64,000 bases of DNA from Bacillus horti (GTDB lineage: Bacteria > Bacillota > Bacilli > Caldalkalibacillales > JCM-10596), in the NCBI RefSeq assembly GCF_030813115.1, contig NZ_JAUSTY010000009.1, forward strand, positions 1 to 64,000. Reading direction: 5' to 3'. Shown one piece after another: positions 1 through 7,976 of this stretch (its first letter is position 1; every line of letters begins with the position of its first letter). A program made the translations under genes and the position numbers. The notes beneath the pieces were generated by a model that saw nothing but the letters and a program-made list of their open reading frames with translations, ran no database searches and was not told where the DNA came from.

Positions 1-95
1 ACCAAGGGTTCTCCCGAAGGTGCAGAAACAAGGAAGCGAGTTCACGGGACTAGCTCCGCGTCGGAATCCCCTACGGGTCACCATCTTTATTCAAA
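1..95 (+). repeat. tRNA-associated repeat, copy 1 (left end outside window)
   Basis: Bases 1-95 are identical to bases 116-210, so this is the right part of a tandem repeat with a period of 115 bp. It ends in a tRNA-like 3' end (GAATCCCCTACGGGTCACCA, 64-83) that fits a tRNA-Glu acceptor and T arm, but no cloverleaf precedes it. In the B. subtilis trnD order tRNA-Glu precedes tRNA-Val, so a real tRNA-Glu should end about 32 bases left of the window. The rest has no coding potential. Confidence 0.85.
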
Positions 96-108
96 TGAAG
101 TAGTTAGG

Positions 109-210
109 GATTCTCACCAAGGGTTCTCCCGAAGGTGCAGAAACAAGGAAGCGAGTTCACGGGACTAGCTCCGCGTCGGAATCCCCTACGGGTCACCATC
201 TTTATTCAAA
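109..210 (+). repeat. tRNA-associated repeat, copy 2
   Basis: This is the second tandem copy, starting near TTCTCACCAAGGG and ending in the same tRNA-Glu-like 3' end with CCA at 196-198, followed by the shared TCTTTATTCAAA tail. Two short inverted repeats are visible: GGTTCT with an AGAAAC counterpart, and GGGA with TCCC. It lies between the presumed upstream tRNA-Glu and the tRNA-Val gene. The 95-bp identity with copy 1 indicates recent duplication. Confidence 0.85.
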
Positions 211-222
211 GAACATTAACAT

Positions 223-298
223 GGAGGATTAGCTCAGCTGGGAGAGCACCTGCCTTACAAGCAGGGGGTCGGCGGTTCGATCCCGTCATCCTCCACCA
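223..298 (+). tRNA. tRNA-Val (anticodon UAC)
   Basis: A full cloverleaf of 76 nt with encoded CCA. The acceptor stem GGAGGAT pairs with ATCCTCC, the anticodon loop is CTTACAA, and the T arm is GGTTCGATCC. It is the first gene of a run matching B. subtilis trnD from tRNA-Val onward. Confidence 0.97.
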
Positions 299-306
299 TA
301 TATTAT

Positions 307-383
<77 letters not shown>

Positions 384-437
384 AAACTCGTTTGTAGTTT
401 GTTGTACAAACGATTTATTTTTCTCTAAAAGTGCCGT

Positions 438-514
438 GGAGCTGTGGTGTAGAGGCCTAACATGCCTGCCTGTCACGCAGGAGATCGCGGGTTCGAATCC
501 CGTCAGCTCCGCCA
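438..514 (+). tRNA. tRNA-Asp (anticodon GUC)
   Basis: 77 nt with CCA. Acceptor GGAGCTG pairs with CAGCTCC and the anticodon loop is CTGTCAC. Its last twenty bases are copied almost exactly at the end of the repeat that follows it (ending 617). Confidence 0.97.
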
Positions 515-526
515 TTAAAAACACGG

Positions 527-617
527 AATTCTCACCAAAGGGTTCTCCCCAAGGTGCAGAACCATAGGAGTAGTTCACGGGACTAGCTAAAGCGTCGGAA
601 TCCCGTCAGCTCGACCA
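527..617 (+). repeat. tRNA-associated repeat, copy 3, behind tRNA-Asp
   Basis: A diverged copy of the element at 109-198. Shared blocks are TTCTCACCAA, GGGTTCTCCC, AAGGTGCAGAA, AGTTCACGGGACTAGCT and GCGTCGGAATCCC. Its right end, GAATCCCGTCAGCTCGACCA, copies the 3' end of the preceding tRNA-Asp (GAATCCCGTCAGCTCCGCCA) rather than the tRNA-Glu-like end of copies 1 and 2. The distance from tRNA-Asp CCA to the element CCA is 103 bp. Inverted repeats GGTTCT/AGAACC and ACGGGA/TCCCGT are perfect here. Confidence 0.85.
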
Positions 618-670
618 TTAATTTCAGATTGACTCGATTTTTTGAGATATGTTATAGTTAAATGTGTTGA

Positions 671-746
<76 letters not shown>

Positions 747-785
747 TTATTCATAACCGTAAGATGAACTATTACCAGGGTTTCT

Positions 786-861
<76 letters not shown>

Positions 862-900
862 TCTTATTATTAGGTTATGTTGATTTGGTTTTATATTTAC

Positions 901-985
901 GGAGGGGTAGCGAAGTGGCTAAACGCGGCAGACTGTAAATCTGTTCCCTAAGGGTTCGGCGGTTCGAATCCGTCCCCCTCCACCA
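901..985 (+). tRNA. tRNA-Tyr (anticodon GUA)
   Basis: 85 nt class II tRNA with a long variable arm and encoded CCA. The anticodon loop is CTGTAAA and acceptor GGAGGGG faces CCCCTCC. Confidence 0.97.
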
Positions 986-1002
986 TTCACTTAATTGAAT
1001 AT

Positions 1003-1076
1003 AGGGGCATAGTTTAAAGGTAGAACGAAGGTCTCCAAAACCTTTGGTGTGGGTTCAATTCCTACTGCCCCTGCCA
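1003..1076 (+). tRNA. tRNA-Trp (anticodon CCA)
   Basis: 74 nt with encoded CCA. Acceptor AGGGGCA pairs with TGCCCCT and the anticodon loop is CTCCAAA. Confidence 0.97.
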
Positions 1077-1081
1077 TATGT

Positions 1082-1158
1082 GGCGATCGTGGCGAAGTGG
1101 TTAACGCATCGGATTGTGGTTCCGACATTCGTGGGTTCGATTCCCATCGGTCGCCCCA
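1082..1158 (+). tRNA. tRNA-His (anticodon GUG)
   Basis: 77 nt including an encoded extra 5' G (position -1) paired with C73, the identity element of tRNA-His. The anticodon loop is TTGTGGT and CCA follows directly at 1156-1158. Confidence 0.97.
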
Positions 1159-1169
1159 TTTTTTTATAT

Positions 1170-1244
1170 TGGGCTATAGCCAAGCGGTAAGGCAACGGAC
1201 TTTGACTCCGTCATTCCTTGGTTCGAATCCAAGTAGCCCAGCCA
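1170..1244 (+). tRNA. tRNA-Gln (anticodon UUG)
   Basis: 75 nt with CCA. Acceptor TGGGCTA pairs with TAGCCCA and the anticodon loop is CTTTGAC. Confidence 0.97.
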
Positions 1245-1249
1245 TTCTT

Positions 1250-1324
1250 GCGGAAATAGCTCAGTGGTAGAGCGTCGCCTTGCCAAGGCGAAGGTCGCGG
1301 GTTCGACCCCCGTTTTCCGCTCCA
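1250..1324 (+). tRNA. tRNA-Gly (anticodon GCC)
   Basis: 75 nt with CCA. Acceptor GCGGAAA pairs with TTTCCGC and the anticodon loop is TTGCCAA. Confidence 0.97.
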
Positions 1325-1334
1325 GACATATTTT

Positions 1335-1408
<74 letters not shown>

Positions 1409-1451
1409 ATTTTAAAATCTTTGACACTCTATCAAATGATTGTCCTGCTTT

Positions 1452-1540
1452 GCCGGGGTGGTGGAATTGGCAGACACACAGGACTTAAAATCCTGCGGTT
1501 GGTGACAATCGTGCCGGTTCAAGTCCGGCCCTCGGCACCA
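1452..1540 (+). tRNA. tRNA-Leu (anticodon UAA)
   Basis: 89 nt class II tRNA with a long variable arm and encoded CCA. The anticodon stem CAGGA/TCCTG encloses loop CTTAAAA. Confidence 0.97.
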
Positions 1541-1626
1541 TTGATTTTATTTTGTACATGCATGAAGCTAATTACACTTGCACCTGTGCGAAATAATTTT
1601 TTTTACTAGAATTTAATCTTAGATTG

Positions 1627-1710
1627 GCCGGTGTGGCGGAATGGCAGACGCGTTCGACTCAAAATCGAATGGGGAGACCCGTGGAGGTTCGAGTCCTCTC
1701 ACCGGTACCA
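1627..1710 (+). tRNA. tRNA-Leu (anticodon CAA), last of the cluster
   Basis: 84 nt class II tRNA with CCA. The anticodon stem TTCGA/TCGAA encloses loop CTCAAAA. It is the last of the thirteen tRNAs, as in trnD, and is followed by a terminator. Confidence 0.96.
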
Positions 1711-1726
1711 CTTATAATTCGAATGT

Positions 1727-1757
1727 TCATTAGAGATTATTCTAATGAGCTTTTTTT
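1727..1757 (+). terminator. Rho-independent terminator of the tRNA operon
   Basis: A perfect 8-bp stem TCATTAGA/TCTAATGA with a 6-base loop is followed by GC and a run of seven T. It lies 16 bases behind the last tRNA. Confidence 0.88.
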
Positions 1758-2328
1758 ATTTTATAGCTACAACCTCATTTGGTATCCACGCCGAAGACAC
1801 TTTGGAACTTTACTCGAAGTAAGAGTAGATATTCGCTGGTGCGTAGTCACTGTGACCTAACCTTTCCTGAAAACTTCCTTTATACCAACACCATTAGCTA
1901 ACAATTTATTTTAAGTGTAAGGTTTTATAAATTTATTGTTTTTATCTCTATAGATAAAGTTAGTAATTTCTACACTGCCACACGGCAAAATAAAAAAACG
2001 TTGTTGTGGCGGCAGTGTTTTATGCATCTAAACAAAATACAGATAGCCTAACGGCGGTTTTGCAATAACAATCCAAGACTCCGTTTTCATTTGAAAAAAT
2101 GGAAAATGCGGAGGGTGTATTAAAGTTACCTTATTTTAAGGACACGGGGGTAGCAAAAGGGGTACCGCTGTGTCGGTTTCTAATTTTCATGCATTACTGC
2201 TATCAATATGAGCACGCGGCACGGCTTCGAATTTATAAAAAAGTTCAAGTATCAAATCTTTCATTTTTCTTTCATTACGGATTATTAGAATGGTTCTTAT
2301 ACATTCATAAAAGGAAAGGTGGAGGAAA
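1758..2328. other. Long structured leader or intergenic region before the LRR gene
   Basis: No convincing gene is present in 570 bp. An inverted repeat ACACTGCC (1972-1979) / GGCAGTGT (2011-2018) is followed by TTTTAT and could be a weak terminator. A second hairpin with outer arms GACAC/GTGTC and inner GGTA/TACC lies at 2141-2174. The short palindrome TTTATCTCTATAGATAAA lies near 1950. A frame open at 2099-2335 has no ribosome binding site and overlaps the next gene's start region. The ribosome binding site AAGGTGGAGG for the LRR gene lies at 2315-2324. Confidence 0.5.
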
Positions 2329-5300
2329 ATGTTAAAGGGAAAACGCCATAAATGGAAAGGTTATATTCGTAAAACCGGGATGATTGGGCTCATGATGTTA
2401 CTCGTTCTTCCTAATATGCTAATTAGCTCCGTATCAGAAGTTTTTGCGGACGAGGCGGATTTCGATTTTTTGGTTGTTGGTGAAACGGTAACGATCGTAG
2501 GGTATTTGGGTACGGATATGGACGTGGAGATTCCGGAACAGATTGAGGGAAAAGATGTTACAGTGATTGCAGATCAGGCATTTATGATGAAAACATTGAA
2601 TTCCGTAACGATTCCCCGGACTGTCACTACCATAGGAATGGGGGCATTTATGGGATGTGAATTGGACTCTATTATTTTAAATGAAGGATTAGAAGAAATA
2701 GGCGCGATGGCATTTGCGGGCAATCGAATGGAGCATGTGGACATACCGGGGACAGTGACAACAATTGCTCAGGGAGCATTCAGTCAGGGAAACTTGAGTA
2801 CGTTAACCTTAAGAGAAGGTTTGAAAACAATAGGAGATCAAGCATTTTGGGATAATGAAATACAAGCAGTGCATATTCCGGAAGGCGTGGAGGTAATTGG
2901 TGAGAAGGCATTTATTGATAACAAGCTGGAGGAAGTGAAGCTGCCTGGCACCATTACTTCTATTGGCGAGCAGGCATTTTTAGGTGAAGACGGTAAAAAT
3001 AACATTCGTACGTTAACTTTGCACGAAGGATTAAGTTCAATAGGGGAAAGTGCCTTTAAAGATAACTTGCTGGAATCGGTTCATATTCCTGGCAGCGTGT
3101 CTGTAATTGAAAAAGAAGCATTCATGGGAAATGCGATACAAACGCTTATCTTAAATGAAGGTATAGGGGCCATTGGCGAGCAAGCCTTTGAACAGAATAA
3201 TATAGAAGAAGTAGTGATCCCCAGTACTGTGAACCTTATCTCGTCGAGTGCATTTTTAAGAAACGAGATCAATACGTTAACGTTGCCCGTTGCTGTGGGA
3301 GCGATTGGCGATGCTGCATTTGCCTTTAATCCATTAAATGAAGTAAAGGTATATAATGACGAGCTGGAATTTGGGATGTTCCCTTTTATGCAAGCTCCAC
3401 CTGCAGCACCAGGGGATATAACGCTATTTGGTCGTAGTGGATCGACAACAGAGGAATATGCAATAGCAAACGGCTACACCTTTCAAGTATTGGAAGAGAG
3501 TGGTTCGACGGTTTGTGGAGAACATACAGATTTTGAATGTGCAGTTAACGATGATGACACGGTAACGATCACTGGGTACGATGATTATGCCACTAAGGAT
3601 GTGGTGATTCCGCAGCTGATAGATGGAAAAACAGTGACAGTCATAGGGGAGGGAGCGTTTGCTTTTAAGGGATTAACGAGTGTGACGATTCCTGATTCAG
3701 TAACAGATATAGGTGAGGATGCGTTTACGTATAATCAATTAACGAGTGTAATCCTACCGAATTCACTGACAAGTATAGAGGAAGGGACTTTTCAAGCGAA
3801 TCAATTAACAAGCTTAGTTATTCCAGATTTTGTGGTCAACATAGGACAACGGGCATTCCATGACAATCAATTAACGAGTGTGACGATTCCGAATTCGGTA
3901 GTGACAATAGGGTATGGCGCGTTTTGGGTGAACCAATTAACTGAAATAACCATCCCTGACTCTGTGGAGTTTATAGGAGCAAGCGCGTTTAGTGTTAATG
4001 AGTTATCCAGTGTAACGATCCCGGAGAGCGTGAAAAACATTAGGGAACAGTCATTCGGCAGAAATCCTTTACAAATGGTGCAGTTTGAGGGAGCTGTACC
4101 CATTTTTGGAGCAAATCCTTTTGCTACACCACTTTTGGACGCAAACTTTGAAGGTTGGTATACCGATGAGAATTTTGATAATGCATGGGATCATACAGTC
4201 CCGGGACCCATGACGATTTATGGAAAATGGAAAGAGGATTGTGGGGAGGAAGAATGTTTAGGGATGAATTTGACACCAAGTGAAACCAATCCTACCAATC
4301 AAGACGTGACGATTTCTGTAAATGTTAACAGATTACCGGAAAGCATTAGGGAATTGAAATGGGCAAAAGGGGATCAAAGCCTTGCTTATTTTCAAGCTGG
4401 CGGAGGAGAGCTTGTTACCTCAAATGAATTCATCGTCTCCGAAAATGATACGTATACAGCATATGTACAAGACGTTCTTGGGAGAGAGTTGATTGCAACG
4501 ATACAAATCAATAATATCGACAAGACCCCTCCCGTAGTTACTGGTGTGACGGATGGTGAAGTGTATAATGCACCTGTAATCATCTCCTTCAATGAAGGGA
4601 CCGCAACATTAAATGGGATTGCCTTCACAAGTGGAACAACGGTGAGTGCGAATGGCGAGTATGAATTAATCGTTACAGATGAAGCAGGTAACGAAACAAC
4701 TGTAACATTTGAGATGAATCAGTCTGATTATATATATGTAAATAATGGAAGTAATACGGTAAGAATCACAGGGTACAGGGGAAATGATACAAGTATAGAA
4801 ATCCCGAATACACTGGATGGGCAGACTGTTGCGGCTATCGGGAATTATGCCTTTAGTGAAAAGAATTTGGAGAGTGTGGTTATACCTGATAGTGTTACGA
4901 GCATTGGGGAGTATGCATTTTTTGAAAATATATTACAAGAAATTGAGATTCCAGGCAGTGTAATAACGATTGGCAATCATGCTTTTCGTGACAATAATTT
5001 AGCTTCGGTTACTTTTTCAGAAGGGTTGGAGAGGATAGGAGGAAATGCGTTTTTAAATAATTATATAACCGAATTGACCATACCAGATACAGTAACACTC
5101 ATTGATTACGGTGCATTTGTAGGAAATAACATAACTGAACTAACTTTGGGTGAAAATGTACAGACCATAGAGGCCGCTGCGTTTTGGTTTAATAATTTAC
5201 AATCGGTAACAATACCGGAATCTGTCAGGTCTATTGGCCGGAGTGCTTTTAGTAATAATCAGATAAAGGAATTTATAGTATTGAGCAATCAGGTAAATAT

Positions 5301-6828
5301 TAATCCGGATGTATTACATGATTCGAATCCAGCTAATCCTGAAGAATTAACGATTCATGGCTATTGTGGATCGACAGCCAATGAACTTGCAAATCATTGG
5401 GGATATTCTTTCGAGCAGCTCGAAGTGGACGAATGTTTAATGATCACACTAACCCCGAGCGGAACCGAACCGACGAATGAGGATGTAACGGTCTTAATTG
5501 ATGTCATAAGCGATATAGCCAATGTGGTGGAGTTGAAATGGGCAAAAGGAAGTAAAGACTTTGTCGACTTCCGTGATGGAGACGGTGAGGATGTGACGGA
5601 CAATCAATTTACTGTTTCAGAAAATGGAACCTATACCGTATATGTAAAAGATAAGACAGGGAATGAAAAAGTCGAGCGGATAGAGATCAACAATATTGAT
5701 AAATCCCTATTAATCATTCATGTGCAAATAGTAGATGGGGAGACAATTACCCTTCACGTATATGGCAGCGACTCTATTCAGCAACTGAAACAAAAAATTC
5801 AAGATGCTGTGGGGATTGCACCCAAAAACCAAAAAATAACTTTTGCCGGAAAAGTGTTAGAAGATGGTCGCACGATAGCGGACTATAATATTCTGAATGA
5901 CGCTACAGTGCAATTGGTGGTTTTATCCTCTGATGGAACAAAAGCACCGTCCCCAGGTGGGGGAGGGGGAGTTTATATTCCTTCCAGAGATATAAGTTTA
6001 GACAGATTAGAAGTAATTGTTGATGGGAAAAATATATTGCCTTTCGATCCAGCCCAATTCGAATATGATTTGGGTGATACGGAAGCAGAAATCGTAGAAA
6101 TTATCGTGAAGACACATCATCCTAAGGCGAAAATCACATTAGATGACGAAGCATTTGTAGATGAGCAAACGCTGCTATTGAACGAAGGAAAAAACATTTT
6201 CGATATCGTTATCATCGCCGAAAATGGCGCTGAACAAGCATATACCATTATATTGAATCAATTGGAAAAGGTCCCATTCACCGATATTGCGGGACATTGG
6301 GCGGAAGGCTATATCAAGAAGACCTATTGGGGGAAAATGTTTTATGGTTATTCAGATAAAACATTCCGACCGGATGACCAGATAAGCCGTATGGAGGTAA
6401 CAAGTGTCCTTGTACGATTATTGGAATTGGATGAACAAAAGCAAGTGCCATTTATAGATGTTCAATCGATCGGTAAAGATGCTATGAAGGAACTTGAAAA
6501 GGCATATACAAATGGTATGGTAAAAGGTTATCTAGACCAGACGTTCAAACCCTATGCAGATGTGACACGTGCTCACCTTGCCTTAATTTTTTACCGTACC
6601 TATGAGAAGTTAAACAGAACACCATACAAGCCGAAACAGTTGACATATTTCCCAGATATCGCAGGATACGATCAAGAAACACAAAATGCCATTGCGATGC
6701 TTGTTGAATTAAAAATTGCAGAGGGGTCAGGCGGAAAATTTATGCCTAACGATCAAGTAACAAGAGCGCAGGCAGCAAAAATGCTTGTAAATTTTAAAGA
6801 AGTGTTAGGCCGCCTAGAAGATAAGTAG
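2329..6828 (+). CDS. SLH-anchored BspA-type leucine-rich repeat protein with an embedded ubiquitin-like domain
   Basis: 1,499 residues, secreted and bound to secondary cell wall polymer. Order by eye: signal peptide 1-41 ending FADEA; three blocks of BspA/LRR_5 repeats (about 45-370, 395-595, 803-1000, each unit like SVTIPDSVTSIGEYAF); a Listeria-Bacteroides-type segment near 607-640 (FEGWYTDENF); Ig-like segments; a ubiquitin-like domain at 1128-1200 (FAGKVLEDGRT, DYNI); a GGGGG linker; a cadherin-like beta-sandwich at about 1222-1310; and three SLH domains at 1315-1499. The start has a strong ribosome binding site. BspA-type repeats are known in adhesins and mucosal colonisers, so adhesion is the likely role. 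The ubiquitin-like part lacks the C-terminal Gly-Gly. Codon use and reading frame are continuous, so it is not a sequencing chimera by appearance. Confidence 0.93.
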   Translation: MLKGKRHKWKGYIRKTGMIGLMMLLVLPNMLISSVSEVFADEADFDFLVVGETVTIVGYLGTDMDVEIPEQIEGKDVTVIADQAFMMKTLNSVTIPRTVTTIGMGAFMGCELDSIILNEGLEEIGAMAFAGNRMEHVDIPGTVTTIAQGAFSQGNLSTLTLREGLKTIGDQAFWDNEIQAVHIPEGVEVIGEKAFIDNKLEEVKLPGTITSIGEQAFLGEDGKNNIRTLTLHEGLSSIGESAFKDNLLESVHIPGSVSVIEKEAFMGNAIQTLILNEGIGAIGEQAFEQNNIEEVVIPSTVNLISSSAFLRNEINTLTLPVAVGAIGDAAFAFNPLNEVKVYNDELEFGMFPFMQAPPAAPGDITLFGRSGSTTEEYAIANGYTFQVLEESGSTVCGEHTDFECAVNDDDTVTITGYDDYATKDVVIPQLIDGKTVTVIGEGAFAFKGLTSVTIPDSVTDIGEDAFTYNQLTSVILPNSLTSIEEGTFQANQLTSLVIPDFVVNIGQRAFHDNQLTSVTIPNSVVTIGYGAFWVNQLTEITIPDSVEFIGASAFSVNELSSVTIPESVKNIREQSFGRNPLQMVQFEGAVPIFGANPFATPLLDANFEGWYTDENFDNAWDHTVPGPMTIYGKWKEDCGEEECLGMNLTPSETNPTNQDVTISVNVNRLPESIRELKWAKGDQSLAYFQAGGGELVTSNEFIVSENDTYTAYVQDVLGRELIATIQINNIDKTPPVVTGVTDGEVYNAPVIISFNEGTATLNGIAFTSGTTVSANGEYELIVTDEAGNETTVTFEMNQSDYIYVNNGSNTVRITGYRGNDTSIEIPNTLDGQTVAAIGNYAFSEKNLESVVIPDSVTSIGEYAFFENILQEIEIPGSVITIGNHAFRDNNLASVTFSEGLERIGGNAFLNNYITELTIPDTVTLIDYGAFVGNNITELTLGENVQTIEAAAFWFNNLQSVTIPESVRSIGRSAFSNNQIKEFIVLSNQVNINPDVLHDSNPANPEELTIHGYCGSTANELANHWGYSFEQLEVDECLMITLTPSGTEPTNEDVTVLIDVISDIANVVELKWAKGSKDFVDFRDGDGEDVTDNQFTVSENGTYTVYVKDKTGNEKVERIEINNIDKSLLIIHVQIVDGETITLHVYGSDSIQQLKQKIQDAVGIAPKNQKITFAGKVLEDGRTIADYNILNDATVQLVVLSSDGTKAPSPGGGGGVYIPSRDISLDRLEVIVDGKNILPFDPAQFEYDLGDTEAEIVEIIVKTHHPKAKITLDDEAFVDEQTLLLNEGKNIFDIVIIAENGAEQAYTIILNQLEKVPFTDIAGHWAEGYIKKTYWGKMFYGYSDKTFRPDDQISRMEVTSVLVRLLELDEQKQVPFIDVQSIGKDAMKELEKAYTNGMVKGYLDQTFKPYADVTRAHLALIFYRTYEKLNRTPYKPKQLTYFPDIAGYDQETQNAIAMLVELKIAEGSGGKFMPNDQVTRAQAAKMLVNFKEVLGRLEDK

Positions 6829-6840
6829 CGATTATGATTG

Positions 6841-6885
6841 GAAACTCCCACAGAAACGGATATATTGTGGGAGTTTCTATTTTCT
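6841..6885 (+). terminator. Terminator of the LRR gene
   Basis: Perfect 12-bp stem GAAACTCCCACA/TGTGGGAGTTTC, followed by TATTTTCT, 12 bases behind the stop codon. Confidence 0.85.
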
Positions 6886-6974
6886 AACCTTTTATAACGA
6901 TACTTGAATAGTTTCCACGAGAAATTGCGCCATTTTACAATAATTCATTATAACAAAGAAAGGAAGTGCTACGG

Positions 6975-7859
6975 ATGATATTCCTTGTTTGGATCGTCAT
7001 ATCTGTCGTTGCTTTGGCCATCTTAGCCTGCCTTATTATCTCCTTTATCGTATCGCTGAAACTAACGCGTAATAATGTAAGAAAACCGATAAACGAATCG
7101 CCAGAAGATTACGGTCTCGATTTTGATTTAATATCGTTTCAAAGCAGAGACGATATTTCTTTGGAGGGATGGTTTATTCCAGCACAGCAACCAAAAAACA
7201 GGACAATTATTTTTGCGCACGGTTATCGGGGAAATCGATTGGAAAAGAAATTACCTGCATTAAAATTAGCTAAGGATTTGACGGAGAATGGTTTTCATGT
7301 TTTGATGTTCGATTTTCGCAGTTGTGGGGAATCTAGTGGAAATGTTGCATCAATTGGTCTGTACGAACAGGAGGATCTATTAAGTGCGATTGCGTGGGTG
7401 AAAGCAAATCACCCTTCTTCAATTGGCCTGATCGGTTTTTCTATGGGTGCATCTACTGCTTTACTTGCGGCTGCCCGCGTACCTGAAGTAGTTGGTGTAG
7501 TTGCGGATAGTCCTTTTGACGAATTATCTACCTATTTAGCTGAAAAGTTTTACGTATGGACGAAACTGCCTAGTTTCCCATTTACACCACTCACGCTTGC
7601 CTTTATAAGAATGCATGTGGGAAGTGCCAAGAAGGTAAATCCAAGGAAAGCTTTAAAGAAAATACATCCGCGTCCCGTTTTATTTATTCATGGTGATCAG
7701 GATTATTCAATACCCTATGAAAACAGTATGCGTTTGCACGAAGCCTACAAGGAGCATTCGGAATTGTGGACGGTTTCTAATGCCGATCACGTTCAGGGAT
7801 ACAGATTAAATAGAGAAGAATATACAAGACGGGTTGTTCAATTTTTTGATAAATCATGA
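6975..7859 (+). CDS. Membrane-anchored alpha/beta hydrolase
   Basis: 294 residues. An N-terminal membrane segment (IFLVWIVISVVALAILACL) is followed by an alpha/beta hydrolase fold. HGYRGN forms the oxyanion region, GFSMGAS is the nucleophile elbow with the catalytic Ser, HGDQDYSIP carries the acid, and DHVQGY carries the His near the C-terminus. It resembles the Bacillus YqkD/YfhR-type 'alpha/beta hydrolase' group whose substrates are unknown. A GTG at 6966 overlaps the AAAGGAAG ribosome binding site, so I take the ATG at 6975, which has good spacing. It stands alone between the LRR gene's terminator and the histidine kinase gene 117 bases downstream. Confidence 0.88.
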   Translation: MIFLVWIVISVVALAILACLIISFIVSLKLTRNNVRKPINESPEDYGLDFDLISFQSRDDISLEGWFIPAQQPKNRTIIFAHGYRGNRLEKKLPALKLAKDLTENGFHVLMFDFRSCGESSGNVASIGLYEQEDLLSAIAWVKANHPSSIGLIGFSMGASTALLAAARVPEVVGVVADSPFDELSTYLAEKFYVWTKLPSFPFTPLTLAFIRMHVGSAKKVNPRKALKKIHPRPVLFIHGDQDYSIPYENSMRLHEAYKEHSELWTVSNADHVQGYRLNREEYTRRVVQFFDKS

Positions 7860-7976
7860 TAAATAAAAAACGAGTAGTAGAACAACAAGCTTTTCACGAA
7901 GGGTATAATATAGAGACAAGAATGCATATCAACATCACTCACCTGAAGTACTTCAACATGATAGAAAGGAATAACA

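Noticed and set aside
2100-2175. Possible c-di-GMP or other known riboswitch before the LRR gene
   Set aside because: A GGTAGC/GGTACC segment is suggestive, but the GACGCAAAGCC core of the class I aptamer is missing.
2099-2335. Open frame of 78 codons before the LRR gene
   Set aside because: No ribosome binding site, unusual composition, overlap with the real gene's ribosome binding site, and no recognisable family.
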